Below, in pieces: positions 44,261-53,024 of a stretch of DNA of 64,000 nt. The notes beneath the pieces are model-generated. The model was not told the DNA's origin. It searched no databases and saw nothing but the letters and a program-made list of their open reading frames with translations. Position 1 is the stretch's first letter. Each line of letters starts with the position of its first letter. The DNA lies in contig JAHCAI010000002.1 in assembly GCA_019634975.1 (NCBI GenBank), positions 186,001-250,000 on the forward strand. Reading direction: 5' to 3'. A program made the position numbers and the translations under genes. The stretch is from Burkholderiales bacterium. Lineage in GTDB: Bacteria; Pseudomonadota; Gammaproteobacteria; Burkholderiales; SG8-41.

Positions 44261-44949
44261 CAGGGCAGTCTGCCCGCGGACACCATGCGATTGAACAGGA
44301 TGTAGAGCGGCAGCCACGAGACCATATCGTCGAATTCCCCGGCGGCAACCCCAGATGCAGTGGCCACCCGGCTGACAAAGTCGCGGTCCGCATCCGTGTT
44401 TTCCAGTTCGTCGTTTCCGGTCGGAGCCGGATAGACAGTGCCCGAAGCACTGTTCGTTCCGCCGTAGCCATTCTTGCCGTGGGACATGATTACCGCGACG
44501 GCGGATGAGGTCAGGTCGGAAGTACAAGCGGCGCTTTCGCAGACCCTGAGGTTGGCAACCGTGGTGCCGAGGGTGAAGGAGCTGCGCCGTGCATACTCTT
44601 CCCGGACCGCATAGCGGAACCGGTTGCCCCAGGCGTCGGCGTTGCCCATGCCCAGGGTCTGCCACGGCAGGTTGCCGTGGGCGATGTTGGCGGAGAAACT
44701 GGTGCACTGGTTTCCGGTAACGTTCTCGACGCCGTCATTGTTGGTGTCCGGGCAGGGCAGGTATCCATAGGCGATCGCATGACCCAGCAAGGCATCACGA
44801 ACCTGGTCCATGATGCGCTGGGTTTCCGTGATCTGCCGCTGCTCGACCTGGGTGGCCAGCGGCACCAGGATGCTGCCCAGAAGCAGAGTCAGTATGAACA
44901 TGGCGACGGCCAGTTCCAGAAGGGAAAAACCGGACTCGCGTGTTCTCAT
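44260..44949 (-). CDS. Pseudopilin-like protein with type IV prepilin signal
   Basis: 229 residues. Prepilin signal MRTRESG|FSLLELAVAMFILTLLLGSIL with Glu+5. The body contains GYLPCPDTNNDGVENVTGNQC...HGNLPWQTLGMGNADAWGNRFRYAV, a pattern shared with the neighbouring gene product. A Cys pair (CESAAC) is present. Probably a minor pilin. Its start overlaps the upstream gene by 4 bases (ATGA). It is last in the MSHA-like operon, followed by the MITE-like element. Confidence 0.8.
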   Translation of the reverse strand: MRTRESGFSLLELAVAMFILTLLLGSILVPLATQVEQRQITETQRIMDQVRDALLGHAIAYGYLPCPDTNNDGVENVTGNQCTSFSANIAHGNLPWQTLGMGNADAWGNRFRYAVREEYARRSSFTLGTTVANLRVCESAACTSDLTSSAVAVIMSHGKNGYGGTNSASGTVYPAPTGNDELENTDADRDFVSRVATASGVAAGEFDDMVSWLPLYILFNRMVSAGRLP

Positions 44950-46115
44950 GGTTGCGTGGCCACGACGGTCAGGCGGTCATTGCCTGCCGAAGGCGTGACA
45001 TAGATCGTGTCGCTGTTGCGGTTTTCGGGATCGTCCAGGCATTGCGAGACCAGCGTGCATGGCCGGGTCTGGCCGTTGGGGATGCCCTGGCGGATCAGCA
45101 GGGCGCGCACATTGGCCTGGCCGTCCAGCGTCAGCAGGTTCCCGGCTCCGTCGCAGACCCCGCCGGAGGTGGTGATGCAGCGGGTCGATACCGCGTAGTG
45201 GAGGACGTAATCCCAGTAATTCTGGAAAAACCAGCCGGGCCAGGCCATGGTCCACTGCGAAGCGGTGGCACCATTGCCGCCGGGAAGGCAGGGGTTGCCG
45301 CTGACCGGGTAAGGCAGCCGCCCGCCGTTATCCCAGCACGAATAATCGTTGAGGTAGCGGTTGGATCTCGGGTAACGGTTGGTCACGGATACGTAATGGT
45401 TGAGGCGCTCCTGTGCCACGCGCAGGGCGCGCATCTCCAAGGCCGGGAAGAACGCGCGGGGTGTGATCCACAGCAGGCGGTCATTGAAGTTGTCGGTTTG
45501 CAGCGAGGCGGCAAAGGTCGTGTCACCGTTCGCGTTGTCGAGCTCAAGGAAATTGGCAACGTCGAAGGTTGCAGCACTGCGATTTTGTGTGCCCAGGGCC
45601 AGTCCCGGTGCGAACACGACGGCGATGGCATTCTCGCCGGATACCGTGAATTCGCCGGCGGTGTCGGAATTCAGGGTGCCTGTCCGCGTGTTGTATTTGA
45701 AACCGTTGGAAACGGCATACAGCAAAGGGGAACCCGAGCCGTCCCTTAAATCGGGGAGCCCCAGAGTTTTCCACGGCAGGTAACCCATACGCGAGCTTGC
45801 AGTATTACAGGAAGTCGCTGTTTGGCCGTCGGCATAACTGGTGGCCGGACAAGGCAGGTCGCCGAGCCGCCCACTGTCCGGCACGCTCACGGCATAGGCC
45901 ACCAATGCCTCCCGGGCGGTGGCGAGGGCCTGCGCGGTTTTCTCGGCGGCTGCGAGCTGGGTGTTGGCGGCCGGAGCGGCCGCGACAATGATCGAGGCGG
46001 CAACAATGCCCAGCATGAGTACCATGACCAGGAAGGCCGCACCGCCCTGGGTGCGGCGGCTTGCGGCTTGCGGCCGGCGCACTGCGCTTATGCGCCGGGT
46101 CATTTGCCGGCACAT
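44946..46115 (-). CDS. Minor-pilin-like protein (MshP/PilX-type anchor)
   Basis: 389 residues. An N-terminal helix GGAAFLVMVLMLGIVAASIIVAAAP follows a basic leader, without the usual Phe-Thr-Leu-x-Glu signature but like PilX/MshP proteins. The region LGDLPCPATSYADGQTATSC...MGYLPWKTLGLPDLRDGSGSPLLYAV repeats the LPCP...LPW...LG pattern of the next gene. The C-terminal half has several Cys pairs. The start ATG at 46115 is uncertain; an in-frame ATG at 46103 (MTRRISAVRR) is also possible. It follows the MshK-like gene by 3 bases. Confidence 0.7.
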   Translation of the reverse strand: MCRQMTRRISAVRRPQAASRRTQGGAAFLVMVLMLGIVAASIIVAAAPAANTQLAAAEKTAQALATAREALVAYAVSVPDSGRLGDLPCPATSYADGQTATSCNTASSRMGYLPWKTLGLPDLRDGSGSPLLYAVSNGFKYNTRTGTLNSDTAGEFTVSGENAIAVVFAPGLALGTQNRSAATFDVANFLELDNANGDTTFAASLQTDNFNDRLLWITPRAFFPALEMRALRVAQERLNHYVSVTNRYPRSNRYLNDYSCWDNGGRLPYPVSGNPCLPGGNGATASQWTMAWPGWFFQNYWDYVLHYAVSTRCITTSGGVCDGAGNLLTLDGQANVRALLIRQGIPNGQTRPCTLVSQCLDDPENRNSDTIYVTPSAGNDRLTVVATQP

Positions 46116-46118
46116 GGC

Positions 46119-46652
46119 TTAACGGGACACCGCCTCCGGGGTGCCGTTGCCCGGGCGTTCGCCTGCCCCGGCCGGCACTTGCCCGGATTTCGCGGCATCT
46201 GCTGCCGGCTTGGTTTCGGTTGCCGATTTTGTATCGGGCGCGGGAGGGCGCTGCTGGGCGAAGGATTCATCCACCTTGCCCGATAGCAAAGTGGCGCTCT
46301 GCCCCACCTTCAGTTCGACCTTTCCATTGTTTCCTGCAGGGTTCTGCAGCACGATGCGGCCGTCCCGGCTCACGGTGCCGGTCACCGCCTGGCCGCTGCG
46401 CAGTTCGGCCGCCGACATCGGCTGTTTGTTCATCCAGATCGTGGTTTTGCCGTCGCTGCGGCGGATGATGCCGTTATAGGTCACGGTTTCCGGAACGGGT
46501 TCGTCGCGGACCTGCGAGGCGACGGCTTTCTGCGCGCGCAACTGGTCGAGCTGCGCGCGCTGATCGGGGGTGTAGAACAGGCGGCCTGCGAGCTCTGCCG
46601 CATGGGCGGCCGGCAGGGCTGCGATCAGCAGCATCAGCAGCAGCGCCCTCAT
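46119..46652 (-). CDS. MshK-like secreted protein of the pilus operon
   Basis: 177 residues with a signal peptide (MRALLLMLLIAALPAAHA). Then YNGIIRRSDGKTTIWMNKQPMSAAELRSG...VSRDGRIVLQNPAGNNGKVELKVGQSATL, a short beta-domain like that of MshK/PilP-type periplasmic proteins, and a disordered Lys/Pro/Ala tail. Probably links the inner-membrane PilN/O-like proteins to the secretin. Translationally coupled to the MshJ-like gene (ATGA). Confidence 0.65.
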   Translation of the reverse strand: MRALLLMLLIAALPAAHAAELAGRLFYTPDQRAQLDQLRAQKAVASQVRDEPVPETVTYNGIIRRSDGKTTIWMNKQPMSAAELRSGQAVTGTVSRDGRIVLQNPAGNNGKVELKVGQSATLLSGKVDESFAQQRPPAPDTKSATETKPAADAAKSGQVPAGAGERPGNGTPEAVSR

Positions 46653-47260
46653 GGCCGCACTCCCGGCGCCGCATCCGGCGTGGCGGTGATCCAGGCCAGT
46701 TCGCAGTTTGCCGTGATGTTCGGCTGGTAGCGCAGCGCGGTGCCCGTGTCGGTCCGGCGCAGCGTGCACTGGTCGAGGTGGAACAGGCCGGCGCCCTGTT
46801 CGCGCAGCGCATCGAAGAACCGCAGCAGGTCGCCTTCGTGCAGCAGCCGGAAATCGAGCCTCATGCGCGACTGCCTGAGTGCAATCGGTCCCGGCGCCAG
46901 TTCGGCGGCATGGGCATAGGGCTGCTGTGCTCCGATTTCGTAGCTGACGCCGAAGAGGTCGGTGCGGGCATTCGCATTGCGCAGCGCATCGATCCAGTTG
47001 ATCCGCTGTTCCTCGCCGATGAAGCCGGCGTTTTCCAGCTGCCGGTACCTGTCGACGTACTGGACGATGATGGTTTTCTCGTCGCCGGAGCGCTGCATGC
47101 GGGTCTGCGCCTCGCGCTGCTGCGCCTGCGCGCGCACCAGGGTGGTCTGCGCCTGCTGGCGCAGCAGGTCGGTGTAATAGACCGCGCCGGCCGCGGCGGC
47201 GATCACCACCAGCAGCAGGATCAGCGGCACGCGCAGTGCCTTGAGTTCTTCGGCGTTCAT
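46649..47260 (-). CDS. MshJ/PilO-like inner-membrane assembly protein
   Basis: 203 residues. One N-terminal helix (VPLILLLVVIAAAAGAVYYTDLL), a coiled coil (about 33-60, RQQAQTTLVRAQAQQREAQTRMQ) and a ferredoxin-like domain (RLDFRLLHEGDLLRFFDALREQGAGLFHLDQCTLRR). This is PilO/MshJ/GspM architecture. Overlaps the MshI-like stop by 4 bases. Confidence 0.75.
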   Translation of the reverse strand: MNAEELKALRVPLILLLVVIAAAAGAVYYTDLLRQQAQTTLVRAQAQQREAQTRMQRSGDEKTIIVQYVDRYRQLENAGFIGEEQRINWIDALRNANARTDLFGVSYEIGAQQPYAHAAELAPGPIALRQSRMRLDFRLLHEGDLLRFFDALREQGAGLFHLDQCTLRRTDTGTALRYQPNITANCELAWITATPDAAPGVRP

Positions 47261-48822
47261 GAGGGCAGTTTCAGCACCACTACGATCCGGAAGTCGGCAC
47301 TGCCGCCCTGCGTCGGGGTTTCCGCGGTGTTGCCGGACAGGGCCAGCGTGGGATTGACGTTGAGCGGGAGCTGGACGACGCGCACGCTCTCGACGAGGGG
47401 ATCGGCGCGCAGGCGCTCCGCGAAGGCGTTGATCGACAGGATGGCCTGGCGGAAATCACCCCTGAAGTCACGGACCTGCCCGGCGAGCAGCCCGCTGTGC
47501 CGGCGCACCGCGGGCGCAGGTCCGGCAGGTGCCGCGCCCTGGCGCGGCGCGGTCGCGCCGGGTTGTCCGCCGGCGTCGATTTCCCCGGCGCGAAACTGCC
47601 AGCCCAGTTCGGTGAGCGCGATCTCGGGGCTCGGCGCCAGCGCGCGGCCGATGACCTGCAGGAACGGTTCCGGGGAACTGGCCGTCGTGCGCAGTTTCTC
47701 GGCGAGCTCCGTCGCGCGCTTGAGGTTGTCGGCCGAGGTCGGCGCTGCCGGGAACTGCAGCGTGGCAGTCTGGTATTCGGCATTGATGCGGGCGGTGCGG
47801 CGGACCGTGTCGTCGACCTGGTCCTGGATCGAAAACTGCTGCCAGAGGTTGGCGCCCGACCAGGCGAGGCCGATGCCCGCTGCCACGGCGCTGGCGGCAA
47901 ACAGCTGGCGGCGCACGCGGTGGCGGCGATAGCCCGCGGTGACCGCCGCTGACGCGAGGTTGTTGTCCGGCGTGCGGTTGCCGAGCAGCTGCAGGTAAAT
48001 CGTTGCCGGCGAGATGTCGATCAGCGCGGGATCGAGCCGCAGCCGCTTCGCGATTTCGCTGCGGCCCAGGGCACTGCACTGCAGGCTGGGGTTCTCCTCG
48101 GTGATCTGGCGCGCGATGTCGCCGAGCTGGTCGCCGTGGTCGAGGAACACCACGCTCACCTGCTCGTCGAGGGTCGCCGCGCGCAGCGCATGGAGGTAGA
48201 GCCGGGTGTTGGATATTTCGTCGATCAGGGTGCGGCCCTGCACTTCCGCGCCGGGGTCGTTGCGGCTCAGCCGGCTCAGGCGGAAGGCGCCGTCGCGGAA
48301 AAAGGTCAGCCGGATGCCGGCGGGATGTGCGGCCACCAGCAGCAGGTTATGGGGCTTGCTGCCCAGGATCGGCAGGATGCCCGAGGTCACCACCGGCAGC
48401 AGGAAGACGCCGCCGACCGGAAGTTCGTGCTCGACCAGCACGTTGAGCCAGGGTGTGACGATCTCGGGGTTGGTCAGCGCCGAAAACAGGAAGCGGTCGT
48501 CGCGACGCTTGCTGTCGTCGCGGCCGATCAGCGAGGCCGCGCAGTAGGGCGAGTTGCGGTAATACTGCCGCAGCTTGCGTTCGACCATCTGCGCGCGGTC
48601 GGAGCCCGAGGCATGGGGCAGGGTCTCGAGCCGGTAATCCTCCTCGACGGCGTCGACGATGATGAATGCGGGGATTTTGCCGCTGTCCGCGACATAGTCG
48701 CGGAATTCGTCGGCACCCGTTTCGTCGGGCGCGAACACGGCGCAGTCCCCGAGGCGGCCGCCGCGCCAGCGGGCCACCGTCGTGCGGTTAGCCGAAATGC
48801 AGATCAGGAGTTTGCTGGCCAT
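47257..48822 (-). CDS. MshI-like protein (PilM-like domain fused to PilN-like membrane segment)
   Basis: 521 residues. The cytoplasmic part (1-300) resembles an actin-like PilM/GspL fold but is divergent (MASKLLICISANRTTVARW; RTLIDEISNTRLYLHAL). A membrane helix (about 312-335, LFAASAVAAGIGLAWSGANLW) then precedes a PilN-like periplasmic part ending FRQAILSINAFAERLRADPLVESVRVVQLPLNV. This fusion matches MshI/GspL-type inner-membrane platform proteins. Followed by the PilO-like gene, as in MSHA operons. Confidence 0.72.
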   Translation of the reverse strand: MASKLLICISANRTTVARWRGGRLGDCAVFAPDETGADEFRDYVADSGKIPAFIIVDAVEEDYRLETLPHASGSDRAQMVERKLRQYYRNSPYCAASLIGRDDSKRRDDRFLFSALTNPEIVTPWLNVLVEHELPVGGVFLLPVVTSGILPILGSKPHNLLLVAAHPAGIRLTFFRDGAFRLSRLSRNDPGAEVQGRTLIDEISNTRLYLHALRAATLDEQVSVVFLDHGDQLGDIARQITEENPSLQCSALGRSEIAKRLRLDPALIDISPATIYLQLLGNRTPDNNLASAAVTAGYRRHRVRRQLFAASAVAAGIGLAWSGANLWQQFSIQDQVDDTVRRTARINAEYQTATLQFPAAPTSADNLKRATELAEKLRTTASSPEPFLQVIGRALAPSPEIALTELGWQFRAGEIDAGGQPGATAPRQGAAPAGPAPAVRRHSGLLAGQVRDFRGDFRQAILSINAFAERLRADPLVESVRVVQLPLNVNPTLALSGNTAETPTQGGSADFRIVVVLKLPS

Positions 48823-48828
48823 GTCGGG

Positions 48829-50034
48829 CTAGAATTGCAGCTTGCCGAGAATATCATAGACGGGTCCGAGCACCGCCCAGATCACGAAGGCGATCATGCC
48901 GCCGAGGATCAGCGTAAGGGCAGGGCCGAGCATTTTCATGCCCTTGTCCACCGAATCCTTGACATCCCGGTTGTAGAAATAGGTGACATTCGCCAGCGCC
49001 ACGTCGAGCGCGCCGGTACTCTCGCCCACCCGCAGCATGCGGATCACCAGCGGCGGGAACAGCCCGAGGTTGTTGAAGGATTCGGTCATGCCGTCGCCGG
49101 CGGCGATCTGCTGCACGGCGCGGTTGAGGCCGTCGGCCACCACGCGGTTGCCGACGACGTCCTCGCTGATGCGTATTGCCTCGAGCACCGTGATGCCGGA
49201 GCGGTACATCAGGCCGAAGACGTTGGCAAAGCGCGAGAGGATGATTTTCTGCAGGATGGGCCCCACCACCGGCAGCCGCAGCTTGGTGTAGTCCCAAAGG
49301 TAGGCGGCCTTGCCGGAGCGGCGCACGGTCACCATCAGCACGATGATGGCGACCACCGGCGCGACGAGGATCGGCAGCCAGAAATCCTTGGCAAATCCGG
49401 AGACCGCGAGCAGCACGCGGGTCTGCGCCGGCAGCTCCATGCCCATGGACTTGAAGAGCTGGGCGATCTGCGGCACCAGGAAAATCAGCAGCGCGGCCAT
49501 CACCCCCAGCACCACCACCAGTGTCAGCGCCGGGTACATCAGCAGGCGCCGCGTCTGCGAGATCAGCTCGTCCTGCCAGCGGATGGTGTCGGCAAGGTTC
49601 CTGAACACTTCCGGCAGCTGGCCGGACTGCTCGCCGGCGCGGATCAGGCTGACGAAAACCTTGTCGAAGACGTCGGGGTGCGAGGCCATGCACTGCGACA
49701 GCACGTTGCCCGCCTCCATGTCCTCGGTCATCACCGTGAGCACCTCGCGGAAGCGCGGGGTATCGATGGTGTCGCGCATGTCGCGCAGGCCGTCGATGAT
49801 CGGGATGCCGGAGCGCACCATCTGCTCCATGTCGAAGCAGAAGTTGACCAGATCCTGGCGGGTGATGCTGCCGCCGGCGGCGATCGAACTGCGGCGGTCG
49901 ACCTGCCTGCAGGTGATCAGGTCGAGCCCCATGCGGCGCAGCCGCAGTTCGAGATCGACCTCGTTGACGGCGTCGAGGCCGCCGCGGGCGGGCTGGCCGG
50001 TCTTGTCGATCGCCTTGTATTCGAAGGAGGGCAC
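48829..50034 (-). CDS. MshG/GspF-like inner-membrane platform protein
   Basis: 401 residues, GTG start. Two GspF domains: about 65-190 (FCFDMEQMVRSGIPIIDGLRDM, RAGEQSGQLPEVFRNLADTIRWQDELI) and about 270-395 (FANVFGLMYRSGITVLEAIRISEDVVGN, MLRVGESTGALDVALANVTYFYNRDVKDSVDK). Three membrane helices. It is the membrane core on which the ATPase acts. Sits 6 bases before the MshI-like gene. Confidence 0.92.
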   Translation of the reverse strand: MPSFEYKAIDKTGQPARGGLDAVNEVDLELRLRRMGLDLITCRQVDRRSSIAAGGSITRQDLVNFCFDMEQMVRSGIPIIDGLRDMRDTIDTPRFREVLTVMTEDMEAGNVLSQCMASHPDVFDKVFVSLIRAGEQSGQLPEVFRNLADTIRWQDELISQTRRLLMYPALTLVVVLGVMAALLIFLVPQIAQLFKSMGMELPAQTRVLLAVSGFAKDFWLPILVAPVVAIIVLMVTVRRSGKAAYLWDYTKLRLPVVGPILQKIILSRFANVFGLMYRSGITVLEAIRISEDVVGNRVVADGLNRAVQQIAAGDGMTESFNNLGLFPPLVIRMLRVGESTGALDVALANVTYFYNRDVKDSVDKGMKMLGPALTLILGGMIAFVIWAVLGPVYDILGKLQF

Positions 50035-50060
50035 TGACGGCTCGGCGGCTCAGTCGCGCG

Positions 50061-51767
50061 TTACTGGCGCAGCCTGCCGGTGAGGTCCACCGAGCGCGCG
50101 ACCTCGGCGAGGCTGGTGCTGCCGTCGATGACCCGGGCAATGCCTTCCTCGGCGAGCGAGTGGAAGCCCTTCAGGACGGCCTCGGCGCGCAGTTCCTTGG
50201 CGGTGGCGCGGCGGGCGACCAGCTCGTCCATGTCGCCGTCCATCACCAGCAGCTCCATGATCGGCGTGCGCCCGCGATAACCCTTGTTCGCGCAGTGCTT
50301 GCAGCCTATGGGCCGGTAGAGGAACGATGCGGAGTCGGCTGCAGTGCCGAGCAGCGCGCGCTCCTCCTGCGACGGCGCGTAGGCTTCCTTGCAGTGCGTG
50401 CACAGCATGCGCACCAGGCGCTGCGCGATGACGCCGATGATGTTGCCGGCCATGATGTCGGGCTGGATGCCGATGTCGAGCAGCCGCGGGAAGGCGCCCA
50501 GCGCGGAATTGGTGTGCAGCGTGGTGAACACCTGGTGGCCGGTCATCGCCGCGCGGAAGGCCATTTCCGCGGTTTCCTTGTCGCGCACCTCGCCGACCAG
50601 GATGATGTCCGGGTCCTGGCGCATGATCGAGCGGATGCCGTTGGCGAAGTCCATGCGCGCGACCTCGTTGACCGAGGTCTGGCGCATCAGTGTCAGCGGA
50701 TACTCGACCGGGTCTTCCAGCGTCATGATGTTGACGGTCTCGTCGTTGACCTGGGCGAGCAGCGAATAGAGCGTTGTCGTCTTGCCGCTGCCGGTGGGCC
50801 CGGTGACGATCAGGATGCCCTCGGGGCGCGCCAGCATGAGCTCGAGCTTGCTCATGGTTTCGGCCGGCAGGTTCATGCGGTCGAGGTTGACGATGGATTT
50901 CTCGCGGTCGAGCACGCGCAGCACGATGTTCTCGCCGTAGATCGTCGGCTGGGTCGAGACGCGGAAGTCGACCGGCCTGCCGTTCAGCGTCAGCGACAGC
51001 CGGCCGTCCTGCGGCGCGCGGGTCTCGGCGATGTTCATTTCGCTGACCACCTTCACGCGCACCGTGATGCCGGGCATGTAGGTCTTGTGCAGGCTGCGCA
51101 CCGTTTCCAGCACGCCGTCGATGCGGTAGCGGATGCGCATGAAGGCGTACTCGGGTTCGAAGTGGATGTCGGACGCGCCGCGCTTGACGGCGTCGACCAG
51201 GATCGCGTTGACCAGCCGCACCATCGGCTGGGTGTATTCGTCGTCGCCGACCGCGAGGCTCTCGTAATCGATCTCGCCGGTCTCGATCTCGGTGAGGATG
51301 CCGTCGACCGACAGCTCGTGCCCGTAGAACTGGTCGATGTAGTCGCCGAGCTGCGCCTCCGCGGCAAGCTGGGTCTTCAGCTCGACCTGCGGGCCAAGCA
51401 TCGCGCGCAGCTGGTCGAGCGCGACGACGTTGAAGATTTCCGTCGTCGCGATGGTCAGCACCTGTTCGACGGGATCGTAGGCGATCGGCAGCACGTGGTT
51501 GCGCCGCGCGAATTCCTCCGGCACCAGGCTCAGCGCCTCGGGGTCGGCGACGACCTGCGCGAGGTCGATCGATTCCTGGCCGACGGTCCGCGCCATGATG
51601 TCGCGGATCGCGGTTTCGGTGACGAAACCGAGGCGGACCAGCAGGCGGCCGATGGGGATGTTGCTGTTGCGCTGCTCGGCGAGGACGATCGCCAGCTGAT
51701 CCTTGGTGATCAGCCCCTGCTGAACCAGCAGTTCACCGAGCCGCAGTTTTTTCCGTTGTTCGGCCAT
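50061..51767 (-). CDS. MshE/GspE/PilB-type secretion ATPase
   Basis: 568 residues. The N-terminal MshEN domain (about 1-140) begins KLRLGELLVQQGLITKDQLAIVLAEQ, known in MshE to bind cyclic-di-GMP. The ATPase domain has GPTGSGKTTTLYSLL, the Asp box LEDPVEYPLTLMRQTSVNE and Walker B IILVGEVRDKETAEMAFRAAMTGH. A tetracysteine zinc site is CTHCKEAY...CKHC. It powers pilus extension. The R-L-G-x(n)-LITxxQL pattern of the N-terminus suggests c-di-GMP control. No PilT retraction ATPase is present nearby. Confidence 0.92.
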   Translation of the reverse strand: MAEQRKKLRLGELLVQQGLITKDQLAIVLAEQRNSNIPIGRLLVRLGFVTETAIRDIMARTVGQESIDLAQVVADPEALSLVPEEFARRNHVLPIAYDPVEQVLTIATTEIFNVVALDQLRAMLGPQVELKTQLAAEAQLGDYIDQFYGHELSVDGILTEIETGEIDYESLAVGDDEYTQPMVRLVNAILVDAVKRGASDIHFEPEYAFMRIRYRIDGVLETVRSLHKTYMPGITVRVKVVSEMNIAETRAPQDGRLSLTLNGRPVDFRVSTQPTIYGENIVLRVLDREKSIVNLDRMNLPAETMSKLELMLARPEGILIVTGPTGSGKTTTLYSLLAQVNDETVNIMTLEDPVEYPLTLMRQTSVNEVARMDFANGIRSIMRQDPDIILVGEVRDKETAEMAFRAAMTGHQVFTTLHTNSALGAFPRLLDIGIQPDIMAGNIIGVIAQRLVRMLCTHCKEAYAPSQEERALLGTAADSASFLYRPIGCKHCANKGYRGRTPIMELLVMDGDMDELVARRATAKELRAEAVLKGFHSLAEEGIARVIDGSTSLAEVARSVDLTGRLRQ

Positions 51768-51782
51768 CAGCCCTGAAGCCGT

Positions 51783-53024
51783 TTATTGCTGCGCGGCAAG
51801 CTGGCGGATGCGATCCTGGGCCTGTGCCAGATTGAATCCGGCGCGTCCCCGGGCCTGCGCCTGGTCGACGGCCTGCCGGTAGAAATTGACCGCCAGTTTC
51901 GGCTGTCCGATGTGTTCGAGGCTCACCGCGAGATTGTAGGTGTAATCCGGGTTGCCTGCCTCAAGCTGGTGGGCCTGGAAATAGGCCTGCTGGGCCTCGG
52001 CCCAGCGCGCCTGGTCGCCGTAGAGATTGCCCAGCGTGAAATAGAGGGCTGCCGAGGGGTCGCGGGTGATCAGCTGTTTGAGCCGGGATTCGGAGGCCAG
52101 GGGATCGGCGCGCCCCATGATGCCGATCAGGCCGGTCTGGGCGTAGGCGTTGCGCGGCTCAAGGTCGAGCACGCTCATGTAGAGGCGGCTCGCATCTTCG
52201 GTGCGGCCCTCCTGCCGGGCGATGGCGGCGAGGCCGAGCAGGGCGTTGATGTTGCGCGGATCGCTGCGGCTGACATCGCCGTAGAGCTGGCGGGCGGCAT
52301 CGGTCTTGCCGGACTGCAGCGCTGCATAGGCCTGCACCAGGCGGTTGTCGATCTGGGGTTCCGCAGAGCCGCTGCTGATCTGGATGCGGTTGGTCTGCGC
52401 TTCGGAGGGCCGTGCCGGTGCCGCCGCAGGTGCGACCGGAGCCGCGACCGGAGCCGGCTGGCGCGGCGGTGCTTCCGCCTGCACACGGGGTGCGGCTGCC
52501 GCTGCGGATTCCGCCGGTGTTGCCGGTGCGACCACCGTCCCGGTCGCGATCGGCGCCTGGACCGGTGGTGCGGGGGGCGGCTGCGTGGCCATCGGGGCGG
52601 GCGCCGGCGGCTTGCGGATGAACAGCGCCGGATTGGTGATCTGCAGGTACACGTACACCGCGAAGCCGAGGGCGATGAGTGCGGCAACCAGCCCGAGGGC
52701 CATCACCGGGCTGAGGCGGAAGCGGCTGGTCGCCGGTGCCGCTGCGGCGGGCCGTGCCGTGGCCTGCATGACCGTTGCGGCGCGCGCCTGGTTGCGTTCG
52801 GCGCGGATCTGGGCCGCCGACTTGGGCTGCGGCTTCGGCGGTTCCTCCGGCGGCGGCACCGGGGTGTCGGCCTGCAATGGCTCCAGCGACAGCTCCAGCG
52901 GCGGTGACGGCGGCTTGGCCGCTGCGGCGGGCTGCGCGGCGGGTTTTTCCGCGGCCAGTGCCTGCGGCTGCGCCTCGCCCCGGTCCTTGGCGGCCTTTTC
53001 CAAGGCCTTCATCAGCAGGCTCAT
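51783..53024 (-). CDS. MshN-like TPR protein of the pilus operon
   Basis: 413 residues. MSLLMKALEKAAKDR is like the MshN start. A Pro/Ala/Lys-rich cytoplasmic segment follows, one membrane helix (about 107-128, RLSPVMALGLVAALIALGFAVYVYL), a long Pro/Ala linker, and about six TPR motifs (240-410, LVQAYAALQSGKTDAARQLYGDVSRSDPRNINALLGLAAIARQEGRTEDASRLY). Expected to span the inner membrane and scaffold assembly in the periplasm. The start overlaps the secretin stop (ATGA). Confidence 0.8.
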   Translation of the reverse strand: MSLLMKALEKAAKDRGEAQPQALAAEKPAAQPAAAAKPPSPPLELSLEPLQADTPVPPPEEPPKPQPKSAAQIRAERNQARAATVMQATARPAAAAPATSRFRLSPVMALGLVAALIALGFAVYVYLQITNPALFIRKPPAPAPMATQPPPAPPVQAPIATGTVVAPATPAESAAAAAPRVQAEAPPRQPAPVAAPVAPAAAPARPSEAQTNRIQISSGSAEPQIDNRLVQAYAALQSGKTDAARQLYGDVSRSDPRNINALLGLAAIARQEGRTEDASRLYMSVLDLEPRNAYAQTGLIGIMGRADPLASESRLKQLITRDPSAALYFTLGNLYGDQARWAEAQQAYFQAHQLEAGNPDYTYNLAVSLEHIGQPKLAVNFYRQAVDQAQARGRAGFNLAQAQDRIRQLAAQQ

